Made by a program: the position numbers and the translations under genes. Below the pieces are notes generated by a model. The model was given only the letters and a program-made list of their open reading frames with translations. It made no database searches and was not told the DNA's origin. From Nephromyces sp. MM_2019 (lineage: Eukaryota; Apicomplexa; Aconoidasida; Nephromycida): 12,582 nt of DNA. The stretch covers positions 2,745 to 15,326 of the forward strand of contig JADHZB010001674.1 in assembly GCA_015657535.1 (NCBI GenBank), in the 5' to 3' direction. Of the stretch, positions 1 to 8,899 are shown piece after piece (within the stretch, counting starts at the first letter, position 1; each line of letters begins with the position of its first letter).

Positions 1-91
<91 letters not shown>

Positions 92-357
92 GGTTTTTTT
101 GTGTAGATGTTTTTGTGTAGGTGTTTGTGTGCGTTGAGGTGTGTGCATAGTTTAATGATAATTAAAATTGTGAGATGTAGGATATGTTTATATGAAGTAT
201 ATATATAAATAATTAAGATCGAAAACTCTATGTGTAAAATTGCATGTATAGCAACACAAAATATAAATCTATTTATATGTGTGTGTAAATTATAACATAT
301 ACATATATATAAATGTGTGTAGATACATGTAAGATTTACGTAGTTGGTTCATCTCAC
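1..357. repeat. (TG)n microsatellite and AT-rich intron sequence downstream of RRM exon 4
   Basis: Positions 1-92 are an almost pure (TG)n tract with a single T interruption near 65. The rest, to 357, is AT-rich with scattered TGTGT. On the minus strand it should be intron 4 of the RRM gene, since exon 4 ends in a donor-like GTGAGA. I see no further exon here. Confidence 0.8.
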
Positions 358-1025
358 CTGGTGGGCCTCGATAATAACCTGGTGTTGGTTCATGAGGGCC
401 ATCACGTCTTGAAACTTCAATATGTAATTTTCTACCTATTATTTATACACACATACACATTTTATTCATTATATTTACACACATATTTTATTCTATATAA
501 AGTGTTTCATACACATTATATTCTTTGTATTGTATTAAAGAGGTAATGCACACATCTTATGTTTTGTATTAAGTTAAGATCATATCTTAGTTTGATTATA
601 CAAATTAAAGAGTGTTTTAAATGTAAATCTATATATGTGTATATATATGTGTGTGGGTGAGTGTATGTGTGTACGTGTGTGTGTGTATATATATTGAATA
701 TTTTACCTTCAACCTCTTTTCCATTCATAACCTTGATTGCCTTCTGTGCATCTTCTTCATGCATATAACAGGCAAAACCAAAACCACGAGAAACTCTGAA
801 AATTAATAAATGTGTGTGTGTGTGTGTGTGGTTGTATTTATTGTGTCTGTGTCCATCTGTGTGTCTGTGTGTGTAAAGATATGTGTGTAAAATACTGACC
901 TTGTAACGGGATGGTTAATTATACTAAAACTTCTAAGTTGGCCATATTTCTCAAACATTTCCCTCAAAATACTGGCGGATGTGTGTGGGTTAATGTTTGT
1001 AATATAAAGTGATCTCCCTGTTTTA

Positions 1026-1058
<33 letters not shown>

Positions 1059-1441
1059 GTGCGTATGTGGTTATAGATGTGTGTAGTTATGTAAACTATG
1101 TCTGTGTGGTTATAAGTGAGTGAAATAAATAAATTGGAATGAATACGAATATATTTTTAAGAGTATGTACAAAGATATGTGGGTATATAGGATAACATGG
1201 GATAATGTATAATTATTTGTGACTATGTATGTGTGTGTTATTGTGTGTGTAGTTGTGTGTGTATACGTATGTGATTTTGTCTAAGTGTATTGGGCGTGTG
1301 TGTGTGTGTGTGTGTAGTGTGTAAGTGTGTAAGTGTGTATACAAAGTTTCTACCTAATAGGCTTGTTTTGGATTTCCTCTCTCTTGACCTCCCTTCCATT
1401 TGAGAGTTTACAGAGGAAGAATGAACACTTCTGGAAGACAT
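358..1441 (-). CDS. RRM-domain RNA-binding protein, Tra2/SR-like (5' four exons, partial at the left edge)
   Basis: Likely a nuclear RNA-binding splicing regulator that contacts pre-mRNA through one RRM. Model on the minus strand: exon 1 1441-1354 (ATG at 1441-1439), exon 2 1017-900, exon 3 795-707, exon 4 435-358. Donors read GTAGAA, GTCAGT, GTAAAA, GTGAGA; acceptors end AACAG, TTCAG, AATAG; phases agree at every junction. The 125 joined residues give a short Ser/Arg-containing head (EGRSRERKSK near 17-26), RNP2 LYITNI at 33-38, helix 1 LREMFEKYG, RNP1 RGFGFACY at 72-79 and helix 2 EEDAQKAIKVMNGKEVEGR. After the RRM comes RRDGPHEPTPGYYRGPPG, which resembles the Tra2 linker HTPTPGIYMGRP. An RS-rich C-terminus would lie beyond position 1; none is seen in 1-357. 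The ATG directly follows ACACAG, so it could instead sit just after a 5'UTR intron. RRM identity is very likely; the Tra2 subfamily is an inference from the linker. Confidence 0.85.
436..706 (-). other. Intron 3 of the RRM gene
   Basis: 271 nt, GTAAAA to AATAG, phase 1. Joining its flanks gives EVEGRKLHIEV, the expected end of an RRM (beta 4), which supports the boundaries. The sequence is AT-rich with TG/TA runs on the plus strand at about 630-695. Confidence 0.75.
796..899 (-). other. Intron 2 of the RRM gene, holding a (CA)10 tract
   Basis: 104 nt, GTCAGT to TTCAG, phase 2, placed in the loop before RNP1. It carries an uninterrupted (TG)10 on the plus strand at 811-830, i.e. CA on the sense strand, close upstream of the acceptor. 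Confidence 0.75.
1018..1353 (-). other. Intron 1 of the RRM gene, with CA and TA repeats
   Basis: 336 nt between exons 1 and 2 of the minus-strand gene, GTAGAA to AACAG, interrupting the codon just before the RRM (phase 1). It contains a (TA)n tract at about 1033-1058 and, on the sense strand, many CA runs (TG on plus, for example 1296-1316). The frame stays open from exon 1 into this intron until a stop at 1238, giving only a Thr/His-rich read-through tail. Confidence 0.75.
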
Positions 1442-1472
1442 CTGTGTGAGTGTATGTGTGTGTGTGTATAAG

Positions 1473-1510
<38 letters not shown>

Positions 1511-1837
1511 ATGTGCGTGTGTGTACTTAAATTTGTTTAAGGGGGGGAAATGTGGAATTGTGAATGTGTGTGTGTGTGTGTGAATAGATATAAAGGGAGT
1601 AGCTGTGTGTGTAAATAGTTGTGTGTTTGTGTAAAGGAGGTTTGGTATATATATACTGAAGAGGCTGAGTGTGTAAAAGAGGGGAAGATGAAGTGTGTAG
1701 ATAGTAAGAGGTAATATTTGAAATGTAGAATATAAATTGAGTGATGGTTTGTGTAAGGAGTATAGAAAAGAAGGTAAAATAAATAAAGTTATGTTTTTGA
1801 GGGAATAAATTAAGTTGTTATGTTAACTGAGTATAAA
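1442..1837. other. Upstream flank of the RRM gene; no gene seen
   Basis: Region 5' of the minus-strand ATG. It contains a (TA)n tract at about 1478-1504, a (TG)10-like run near 1566-1582 and then a purine-rich stretch on the plus strand (about 1590-1800). Any promoter or 5'UTR of the RRM gene should lie here, but no motif can be called with confidence. Confidence 0.5.
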
Positions 1838-2069
1838 TGTGTGTGTGTATGTGTCTGTGTATGTGTGTGTTTGTGTGTGTATGTGTGCGAGTGTATCTGT
1901 ATGTGTGTGCGTGTGTGTATCTGTATGTTTGTGTGTGCGTATCTGTGTGTGTGTGTATCTGTGTGTGTGTGCGTATGTGTGTGTGTCTGTATGTGTGTGT
2001 GTATATTTGTGTGTGTATTTGTGGGTGTAAATATTTGTATAATTGTGTTTATGTGTGTGTGCGAATATA
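1838..2069. repeat. Degenerate TG-rich minisatellite
   Basis: TG dinucleotide array interrupted by TATC, TCTG and GCG variants (units such as TGTATCTGTATG). Open frames across it encode only Cys/Val or Thr/His runs and are repeat artefacts, not genes. Confidence 0.85.
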
Positions 2070-2822
2070 TCTTTTAAAAACAAGCCTTTGAAAAGCGTGT
2101 CTGTGTCCAATGTGTTTATAAGTGCTTATTGATATTTATTTATTTATATCGATAGCTGTTTGTGTGTGTCGTTTATAGATATTTGTTATATATAAATATT
2201 TGCATGTGTGTACTTACTATTTATATGATGTCTATGTGTGTGTGCGTGTATGTTCGGGAATTGTATGTGTGTGTATGTTCAGGTATTGTATGTGTGTGTG
2301 CGTTTGTTTGTGTACGTTTGTTTGTGTGTGTGTGTTTGTGTGTGTGTGTATATGTGATCTAGCTCTTTTGGTTTTTTTATTTTTTGTTAATTTAATAATA
2401 TATGTATCCCGCCCGTTTTATGGGATATATATTTGTATGTGTGTATTATACTAATTAAATTTTTACATTAAGTTTTGTATAATTGTGTGTAAGGTGTACT
2501 TTTAAATACATGTGTACGATTAATACTATAATGCTTAGTGTGTATGTGTTTGTGTGCATGTAAAATTTGAGCTCAAAAAATGTTAAAGTATACAGAGACT
2601 TGTATTTAATTTCAGTTTCAAATAGCTATTAAAGTTATATTTTGTTTCATTTATTATTTTAATTTAATTTTTAATATAATTTTACACACAATTAAATCCT
2701 ATCTATATGAATAGTTTCGAGGGGGCATGTGTGTGTAAATATGTATTAGTTATATATATAATTATTTATTTCTTAAATTATAGATACAGGAACGTATAGC
2801 TATGATTGTGTGTATTAAATGT
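2070..2822. other. TG-rich and AT-rich spacer; no gene seen
   Basis: Includes a second TG-rich stretch at 2217-2352, in which a segment of about 25 bp (TATGTTCGGGAATTGTATG and TATGTTCAGGTATTGTATG) is repeated once. The remainder is AT-rich and has no exon-like open segment. Confidence 0.5.
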
Positions 2823-2823
2823 A

Positions 2824-2827
2824 CATA

Positions 2828-2864
<37 letters not shown>
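2824..2864. repeat. (TA)n microsatellite
   Basis: Nearly uninterrupted AT dinucleotides, self-complementary and so able to extrude as a hairpin. Further TA runs follow at about 2872-2882 and 2920-2932. Confidence 0.9.
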
Positions 2865-2866
<2 letters not shown>

Positions 2867-3900
2867 CTTGAGTATATATATACGTGTATGTGTATAACAT
2901 ACATATGTTTATGTGTGTGTATATATATATATTTATTTATTTTGGCTAGTATAAACATCTATATAAATAGTGTGTGTGATTTTTTGGGTATTTGAATGCT
3001 TATTAATATTATGATTATTGTCTGAGTGATTAAGTGTTTAGTGTATTTACTTACTTGTGTGTGTAATCATAAACACATAAATATGCTTTTATAATTAGGT
3101 GTAAGATATGTATCTTAATTTTGCATGTGTATCTGTTTAAAAATTTTTGTAACTATGTGCATGAATAGGAGTATAGATATATAATCCATACACCCATTAT
3201 TATTTTGAAATATTTATAATTTTTTAATGATTTACAAATTAGATTGAAATTAGATAAAGTTATTGCACACACTCTTTAAAATTGGTATCAAGTAATTAAT
3301 TAAACGTTTATAAAATATTATAATCTAAACTTAATCTGATAACTATACAATTATATTTCTTACAAACATATATACTCGAAATTAAAAACATAAGATCATA
3401 TTATAATATATACAAAGGAATAACCATACACACACAAATCAGTATATTACGCACAACTCATGAATACATAATAAAATATAAATATATACATTTAAATTTA
3501 TATTTCTATTTATGTATTCATGAGTATATCCTACACAAATTTCGTCATAAAATAAACAATAATATTTATCTACATACATAAATATACTATATACATATAG
3601 TGTGTAATTGATTAATGAAAAATTGAATTCATGAAAAACAATATATACAAAAGTATGTAAATTTATAAAGCTAAAGGATTATAAATCACTATTCAAAATT
3701 GTATATAATTGATTTTATTGCTGTGTGTAAAATGTATAAAATCAAATTATTGAAATAAGATTCAAGCTATGAAATTTAAACATAATAAGAACTGAAATAA
3801 TATGTAATTTTGATTCAATTTACTGAGAAATGAAAAATATAATTTAAAAACAAAATCTACACACACAATAGTTTTATATTAAATCCACCAATAAATGACT
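2865..3900. other. AT-rich unique region and composition switch; no gene seen
   Basis: The least repetitive part of the window. TG runs dominate on the plus strand until about 3070 and CA runs from about 3420. Both types occur in between and shortly after (TGTGTAA at about 3600 and 3722). No exon-like open segment stands out. It lies between the two divergent genes. Confidence 0.5.
3456..3525. repeat. Inverted repeat with 15-bp perfect arms
   Basis: ACTCATGAATACATA at 3456-3470 is the exact reverse complement of 3511-3525. The 40-nt interior is also partly self-complementary (TAAAATATAAAT opposite ATTTATATTTCTA), so the hairpin could extend to nearly 30 bp per arm with small bulges. No clear target-site duplication flanks it. 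Confidence 0.85.
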
Positions 3901-4721
3901 ATTAAATGAATAACCTAAAATCATATATATACACACACATTGACTTATGTACTTATATATATATTGATACACATATATTGACTTACGAACTTATACATAC
4001 ATCGATACACAAGCATATATGTAGGCACATATATATATATATATATATACTTCTATTGGTAATAATTATATATATATATAAACTTACACATATAGTGTTA
4101 TGTGTGTATGTACTCATAAATATGGATAGAGGCACAAGTACACATATTTTAGAATATATATATATATATATATATATGTGTAATTTGTTTGATGATAATT
4201 TATCATACAATTTATATATATATCTTTTTAACTAATCAAATAAATTTACATTAAATTCCTCAAGACTTAATTTAATAATACACACACTAAGCATATTAAA
4301 AACATATTAGAAACTTACACACTCGAAATTATAAATATTTGATTAAATATACACACATTTTGTATTATACATATGCTATATTTCAAGTATATTTGGTCCA
4401 CTATACACTCTACACACTCAAAAAATAGTACATATTCAAACATACTTGATAATTTGCACATTTCTCCTATACGCTTAAAATCATAATATTTTACACATTT
4501 TGCACCTTAAATAAGATATATACAAACTAAACACACTCTACACACACACACACTAAACTCGCTCTTACACGCTATGCAAACTCAACTAACTCTACATATA
4601 CTCTGTAAGCAACTCTATATGCATACTAAAATTAATTTACTCACTAGTTCAATTTGCTCTAAATCCACCGTAAACACACCTCACGCACATCCCTGCAATA
4701 TACACTAGCACTCTAAATACT
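3901..4721. other. AT-rich spacer with TA tracts, turning CA-rich; no gene seen
   Basis: (TA)n tracts at about 4028-4049 and 4154-4177, a TATATACACACACATTGACTTA-like motif repeated near 3925-3985, then C/A-rich sequence with scattered ACACAC from about 4280. Open frames here are Tyr/Ile/Thr/His-rich repeat translations with no domain signal. Confidence 0.5.
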
Positions 4722-4920
4722 ACACACACGCTCTACACACACTCTACATACTATATACACACACTCTCTACACACACTCTACACACACTCTACACACACA
4801 CTCTACATACTATATATTACACACACACTCTACATATTATATATTACACACACACTCTACATATTATATACGCACTCTACATACTATGTATTACACACAC
4901 GCTCTACACACTCTACGCAC
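4722..4920. repeat. CTCTACACAC / CTACATACTATATA tandem array
   Basis: About 200 bp built from two alternating unit types: ACACACTCTAC and ACTCTACATACTATATATTAC. The longer unit recurs about four times with small variants (ACATATTATATATTAC, ACATACTATGTATTAC). Boundaries are approximate. Confidence 0.75.
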
Positions 4921-5689
4921 TAGCAACATTGTATGTATAGACTCGTATAGTAATAAAAAACAATAACTAAAAACAATGTTTTTATTTATTGTACATACAC
5001 ATGTTTCTACTTTATAAAATATATATAAATCAATATATAAATATATAAATAAATATATAAATAAATATATATATATATATACTTATATATAAACAACGTC
5101 ATATATACACACATTTAGTTGTATATTAAAAATAAGAAAATATAAATATAGTTATAAACTAATATTACACATCCTTATACATACACATTGCACACCCCTA
5201 AACTCTGACAGAGAGAAATTTTTGCTGTTATTTTTGTTATATTTTTTGAAATTAATTAACAAACAAATTATAACACACATATTACACACATATTACACAC
5301 ACCCAAGTTGTAATACATACATAACACACACACACAAATTATAATACACATATCATACACACACACATCCTTACTCATATTACTAAATCTATAACTAGAT
5401 ATATGCACACTAAATTTATAATCACATATATATATATAATACAAATGAATACATATATCTACACAGTCAAAGATATTACTCCTTACACATATAAGTGACT
5501 CATATACTATGCCTACTCAGTATCACACATATACACAAGCTTAGCATACACAACACTATATACAAATATATATATATATATATATTCAAACACTTACACC
5601 TACACACCCAATCCTTCTCCAACACACTCGAACACTCGCCCACTAATTTACAAACAAACAATCTTATATAACAAAATCACATAAATTAG
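4921..5689. other. AT- and CA-rich spacer; no gene called
   Basis: Contains an (ATAA/TA)n stretch at about 5024-5082, ACACATATTACACACATATTAC repeats near 5272-5300, and short CA runs. One minus-strand segment at 5600-5642 looks mildly exon-like and is treated as a finding, not a gene. Confidence 0.45.
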
Positions 5690-5895
5690 CTTACACACAC
5701 ACAACCACACACGCTACTACACACACTCACTAATAACACGAACACATGCTGACAAACACACACATACACACAAACACATCCAGAAACATACACATACATA
5801 CACAAAAACACATACAGAAACACACACATACACACACACACATACATATACACACAGACACATACACAAACACGCACTGACAAACACACAACCAC
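5690..5895. repeat. Degenerate CA-rich minisatellite
   Basis: CA dinucleotides broken by ATAC, GAAAC and AAAC variants, for example CACATACAGAAACACACACATAC. Cys/Val-rich minus-strand open frames across it are translations of the repeat. Confidence 0.8.
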
Positions 5896-6188
5896 ATATA
5901 CATATACTTACTTACCTTCTTACCTATCTGCACCCTCTCTAGTATTCCACCCCCGCCCACTTACAAATTTACATATATAAACAAGTTACACACTCATTAT
6001 AAGATTAATATAATGTGTGTGTGTTTTTTGATTAATTTTTGAAAAAAATTTATAAATGTGGGTAACATTCAAAACAGATTATGCATACACACACTCACAT
6101 GTATTTACACATAATCTCAAATACATAATAACACATATCATCTACCTCTAATTATATATACACGCGCACTACTACCAAATTGTTATCT

Positions 6189-6190
<2 letters not shown>

Positions 6191-6225
<35 letters not shown>

Positions 6226-6245
6226 AACACACACACACACACACA
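6191..6245. repeat. (CA)n microsatellite
   Basis: Nearly pure CA dinucleotides with AAAC and TAAC interruptions near 6217-6228. Confidence 0.9.
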
Positions 6246-6250
6246 ATTTA

Positions 6251-6312
6251 CACACACGTTCACATCCCACACACACACGTTCACATTCCACACGCACACG
6301 TCCACATTCCAC
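6251..6312. repeat. 21-bp tandem repeat, three units
   Basis: Units contain CACACGTTCACATCCCACA, CACACGTTCACATTCCACA and CACACGTCCACATTCCACA. The CGT anchors lie at 6257, 6278 and 6299, an exact 21-bp period. The C-to-T and T-to-C differences suggest step-wise duplication. Confidence 0.8.
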
Positions 6313-6519
6313 AACACACGACATATATTTCACACATTTCACAACAACCAGACTTTACTCCACACACCGATTAATACACATTCATAACAACCTTAGCAAC
6401 ATATACACACGACCCACATATACACACACACAAACCCTAAAACAAACATACATACACACACACACAAACATCTCCAAAATACATACATACATAACAACTC
6501 CCTTACAAAACTTACACAT

Positions 6520-6550
<31 letters not shown>

Positions 6551-6973
6551 TTTATAGACATACATATTTCCTAAATAAAAATAAATTACTAAACCTACAC
6601 TGATATACAAAATTTAAATTTTCTCAGAATTTAATTTTTTTATCAAAAATTATATATCTTCTGTTTCCTTATTTGTGTGTAAAATTTTCTTCTTATTTTG
6701 AGTGTTTAATTCAATATAAATAAAATAACAAATTTTTTTAATTTATACACATTTTGTTTATATATTTTGATTATTGTGTGTATGCAAAATTTTATTGGAG
6801 ATATTGTACGTGTGTAAGAAATCTCAAAATATTGTGTGTGTGTGTGCACTGGACGTTTTGGACTAAAATCGAACTGACGTGTGTGTGTGTGTGTACTTAT
6901 GAGAGGTAAAATCGACAAAATATATTGAGGAAATACACTTTAAAATGTGTGGGAATTTATACATTTATATATT
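6313..6973. other. CA-rich then T/G-rich spacer; no gene called
   Basis: CA-rich to about 6560. It then shifts for roughly 350 bp to T-rich sequence with TGTGTG runs on the plus strand (6673, 6775, 6832-6845, 6880-6894), opposite in polarity to its surroundings. A 70-codon minus-strand frame at 6706-6918 covers the T/G-rich part but matches no family I recognise. Confidence 0.45.
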
Positions 6974-7054
6974 TGCACACACACACACACACACATACAC
7001 ACATACATACACATCGAATTTAAGAGTTCTATTTTATAAACTACAAACACCCAA

Positions 7055-7126
7055 TATTGTATATTATATGATATGTGCAATCTCATACACACACATCAAG
7101 TATTGTATATTACATGATATGTGCAA
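7055..7126. repeat. Imperfect direct duplication, 46-bp period
   Basis: TATTGTATATTATATGATAT at 7055 recurs as TATTGTATATTACATGATAT at 7101, each followed by GTGCAA. The copies are separated by a CA-rich spacer. One substitution is seen in 26 bp. Confidence 0.8.
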
Positions 7127-7550
7127 ATACACACATGGTTTATACCATATATGCACACCCACACCAGCACAGTCTTTATGTTATCAAACATGTCCATACA
7201 CACACACACATTATATCTGTCATAATATACAACTTATACTGTGTGTGTGTAGGAAGGGTTATATTCACAAATAGATAAATCAATATATTGATATTTATAT
7301 GAGATATAGGAATTGTTTGTGTGTGTGTGTGTGTCTATGGATGAGAATTGAAAACTGTGCAAATAAGTGTTTTCGAAGGTGTATCTTACACATATTAGAA
7401 CTTAATATTCGATATTTATTTTAATGTGTATATATAAATTAAGTTTAAACATATAAAACACTCATATATCACACACACACATATTTTGCACCCACTAGTC
7501 ACATCCTACACATACACTGATTGAATATTAAACCTACACCATTTGCTTAT
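7127..7550. other. Mixed CA/TG spacer; no gene seen
   Basis: Contains CA runs at about 7198-7212, TG runs at 7242-7252 and 7317-7334, and a non-repetitive stretch at 7335-7480. No exon model could be built on either strand. Confidence 0.45.
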
Positions 7551-7623
7551 TACACATACATACATACATACACACATACACACACATACACATACACATG
7601 CACACACACACATACATACACAC

Positions 7624-7662
<39 letters not shown>

Positions 7663-7867
7663 TACACATACACATACACATACACAGACACAGACACAGA
7701 CACAGACACAGACACATACACATGCACACACACACATACACATACACATACACATGCACATTCACATACACATACACACACATACACACATACACATACA
7801 CACACACATACACATACACATACACACATACACATACACACACATACACATACACATACACATACAA
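7551..7867. repeat. Long CA/CATA minisatellite (about 317 bp) with an embedded ACAGAC hexamer array
   Basis: Built from CACATA, CA and CATACA units. About five tandem ACAGAC hexamers occur at 7683-7715, flanked on each side by near-identical TACACATGCACACACACACATAC segments (about 7592 and 7719), suggesting duplication of a larger block. Every frame translates to Thr/His/Tyr or Cys/Val/Met polymers, so the long open frames here are not genes. Confidence 0.9.
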
Positions 7868-8432
7868 ATAATAATTATTTCTATATTTTCAGATTGGCTA
7901 TTTATTGTTGATATTTTTTAAAACAATCAACAAATCCTGTATATAATTCTTATTCAAAAATTGTAATAATTTTAACATATTTGAAAACAACTAAATCACA
8001 CACACATACACACACATACACACACACACACACTCAAAGAGGCTCAATTTTTCACATACATAAATATACACACCTACATATATATATATATATATGTGTG
8101 TGTATAGTTTAGGATAACCCTTATCTATTCTCTTGAATAATAAATAGTTATCTGATATCATACCACATATTTTGTTTATTATAAACAAAACTTATACACC
8201 CCATCTATAAATTTACACCTTCAACAAGTACACACACATACAACTTCAACTATATATCTATACACACACACACAACTTCAACTATACACTCTGATAAATA
8301 TATACAAAAACGCACACACAGACATATAAAGATACACAACACACAAACACACATATTTTTATACATACTCATATTAACTACACCTTCAATACACCCCTTC
8401 AGCACACACACACATATTATCACACCTTTAAT
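7868..8432. other. AT-rich spacer with short CA and TA runs; no gene seen
   Basis: A splice-acceptor-like TATTTTCAG occurs at about 7884-7892, but all three downstream frames hit stops quickly. (CA)n lies at 8000-8033 and (TA)n at about 8078-8096. A 15-bp ACAACTTCAACTATA occurs twice (about 8240 and 8272). No gene could be supported. Confidence 0.45.
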
Positions 8433-8847
8433 ACACACATATACACACACCTCACATACACACACACACCTCACATACACACACACACCTCACACACACA
8501 CACACATATTACCTACACCTTCAATACACACATATACACACACCTCACATACACACATATACACACACCTCACATACACACATATACACACACACACACA
8601 TACACACACACACCTCACATACACACACACACACACACACCTCACATACACACACACACACACACATACACACCTCACATACACACACACATACACACAC
8701 CTCACATTCACACACACCTCACACACACACACACCTCACACACCTCACACACACATACACACACACATACACACACACATACACACACCTCACACACACA
8801 CCTCACACACACACCTCACACACACACATACACATACACATACACAC
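8433..8847. repeat. CACCTCACATACACAC minisatellite
   Basis: About 415 bp of CA-rich sequence with repeated CACCTCACA boxes at variable spacing. A larger module, roughly ACCTTCAATACACACATATA followed by CACACACCTCACATAC, occurs near 8423 (one base different) and 8517, about 93 bp apart, so there is higher-order duplication. The array ends about 50 bp before the ATG of the IQ/CBM gene and would be its proximal upstream sequence or a 5'UTR intron. Confidence 0.85.
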
Positions 8848-8899
8848 TCATTATATTGAGTTGGGAGTAGCAGAAATTTGTATAACCAAATCTGCCATT

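Noticed and set aside
1..92. Telomeric repeat at the window edge
   Set aside because: It is a plain (TG)n dinucleotide tract, not a G-cluster telomere unit, and similar tracts occur throughout the window.
1820..2110. Open frames encoding Cys/Val or Thr/His polymers on both strands
   Set aside because: They are translations of (TG)n/(CA)n repeats, occur in several overlapping frames at once and contain no non-repeat domain.
7506..7921. Frames of 75-122 codons on both strands
   Set aside because: All six-frame openness here comes from stop-free CA/CATA repeat; composition is purely Thr/His/Tyr/Ile or Cys/Val/Met.
7884..7990. Exon starting at the TATTTTCAG acceptor-like site
   Set aside because: All three frames meet stops within a few to about 20 codons and no donor or family match follows.
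7991..8188. 65-codon minus frame (INKICGMISDNYLLFKRIDKGYP)
   Set aside because: The N-terminal part is not obviously repetitive, but it merges into TA and CA repeat, has no recognisable domain and no splice partner was found.
8861..8899. TTG start upstream of the ATG at 8900
   Set aside because: Non-ATG initiation is unlikely for a eukaryotic gene. The stretch is in frame and could be 5'UTR or coding from an earlier exon, so the first ATG was used.
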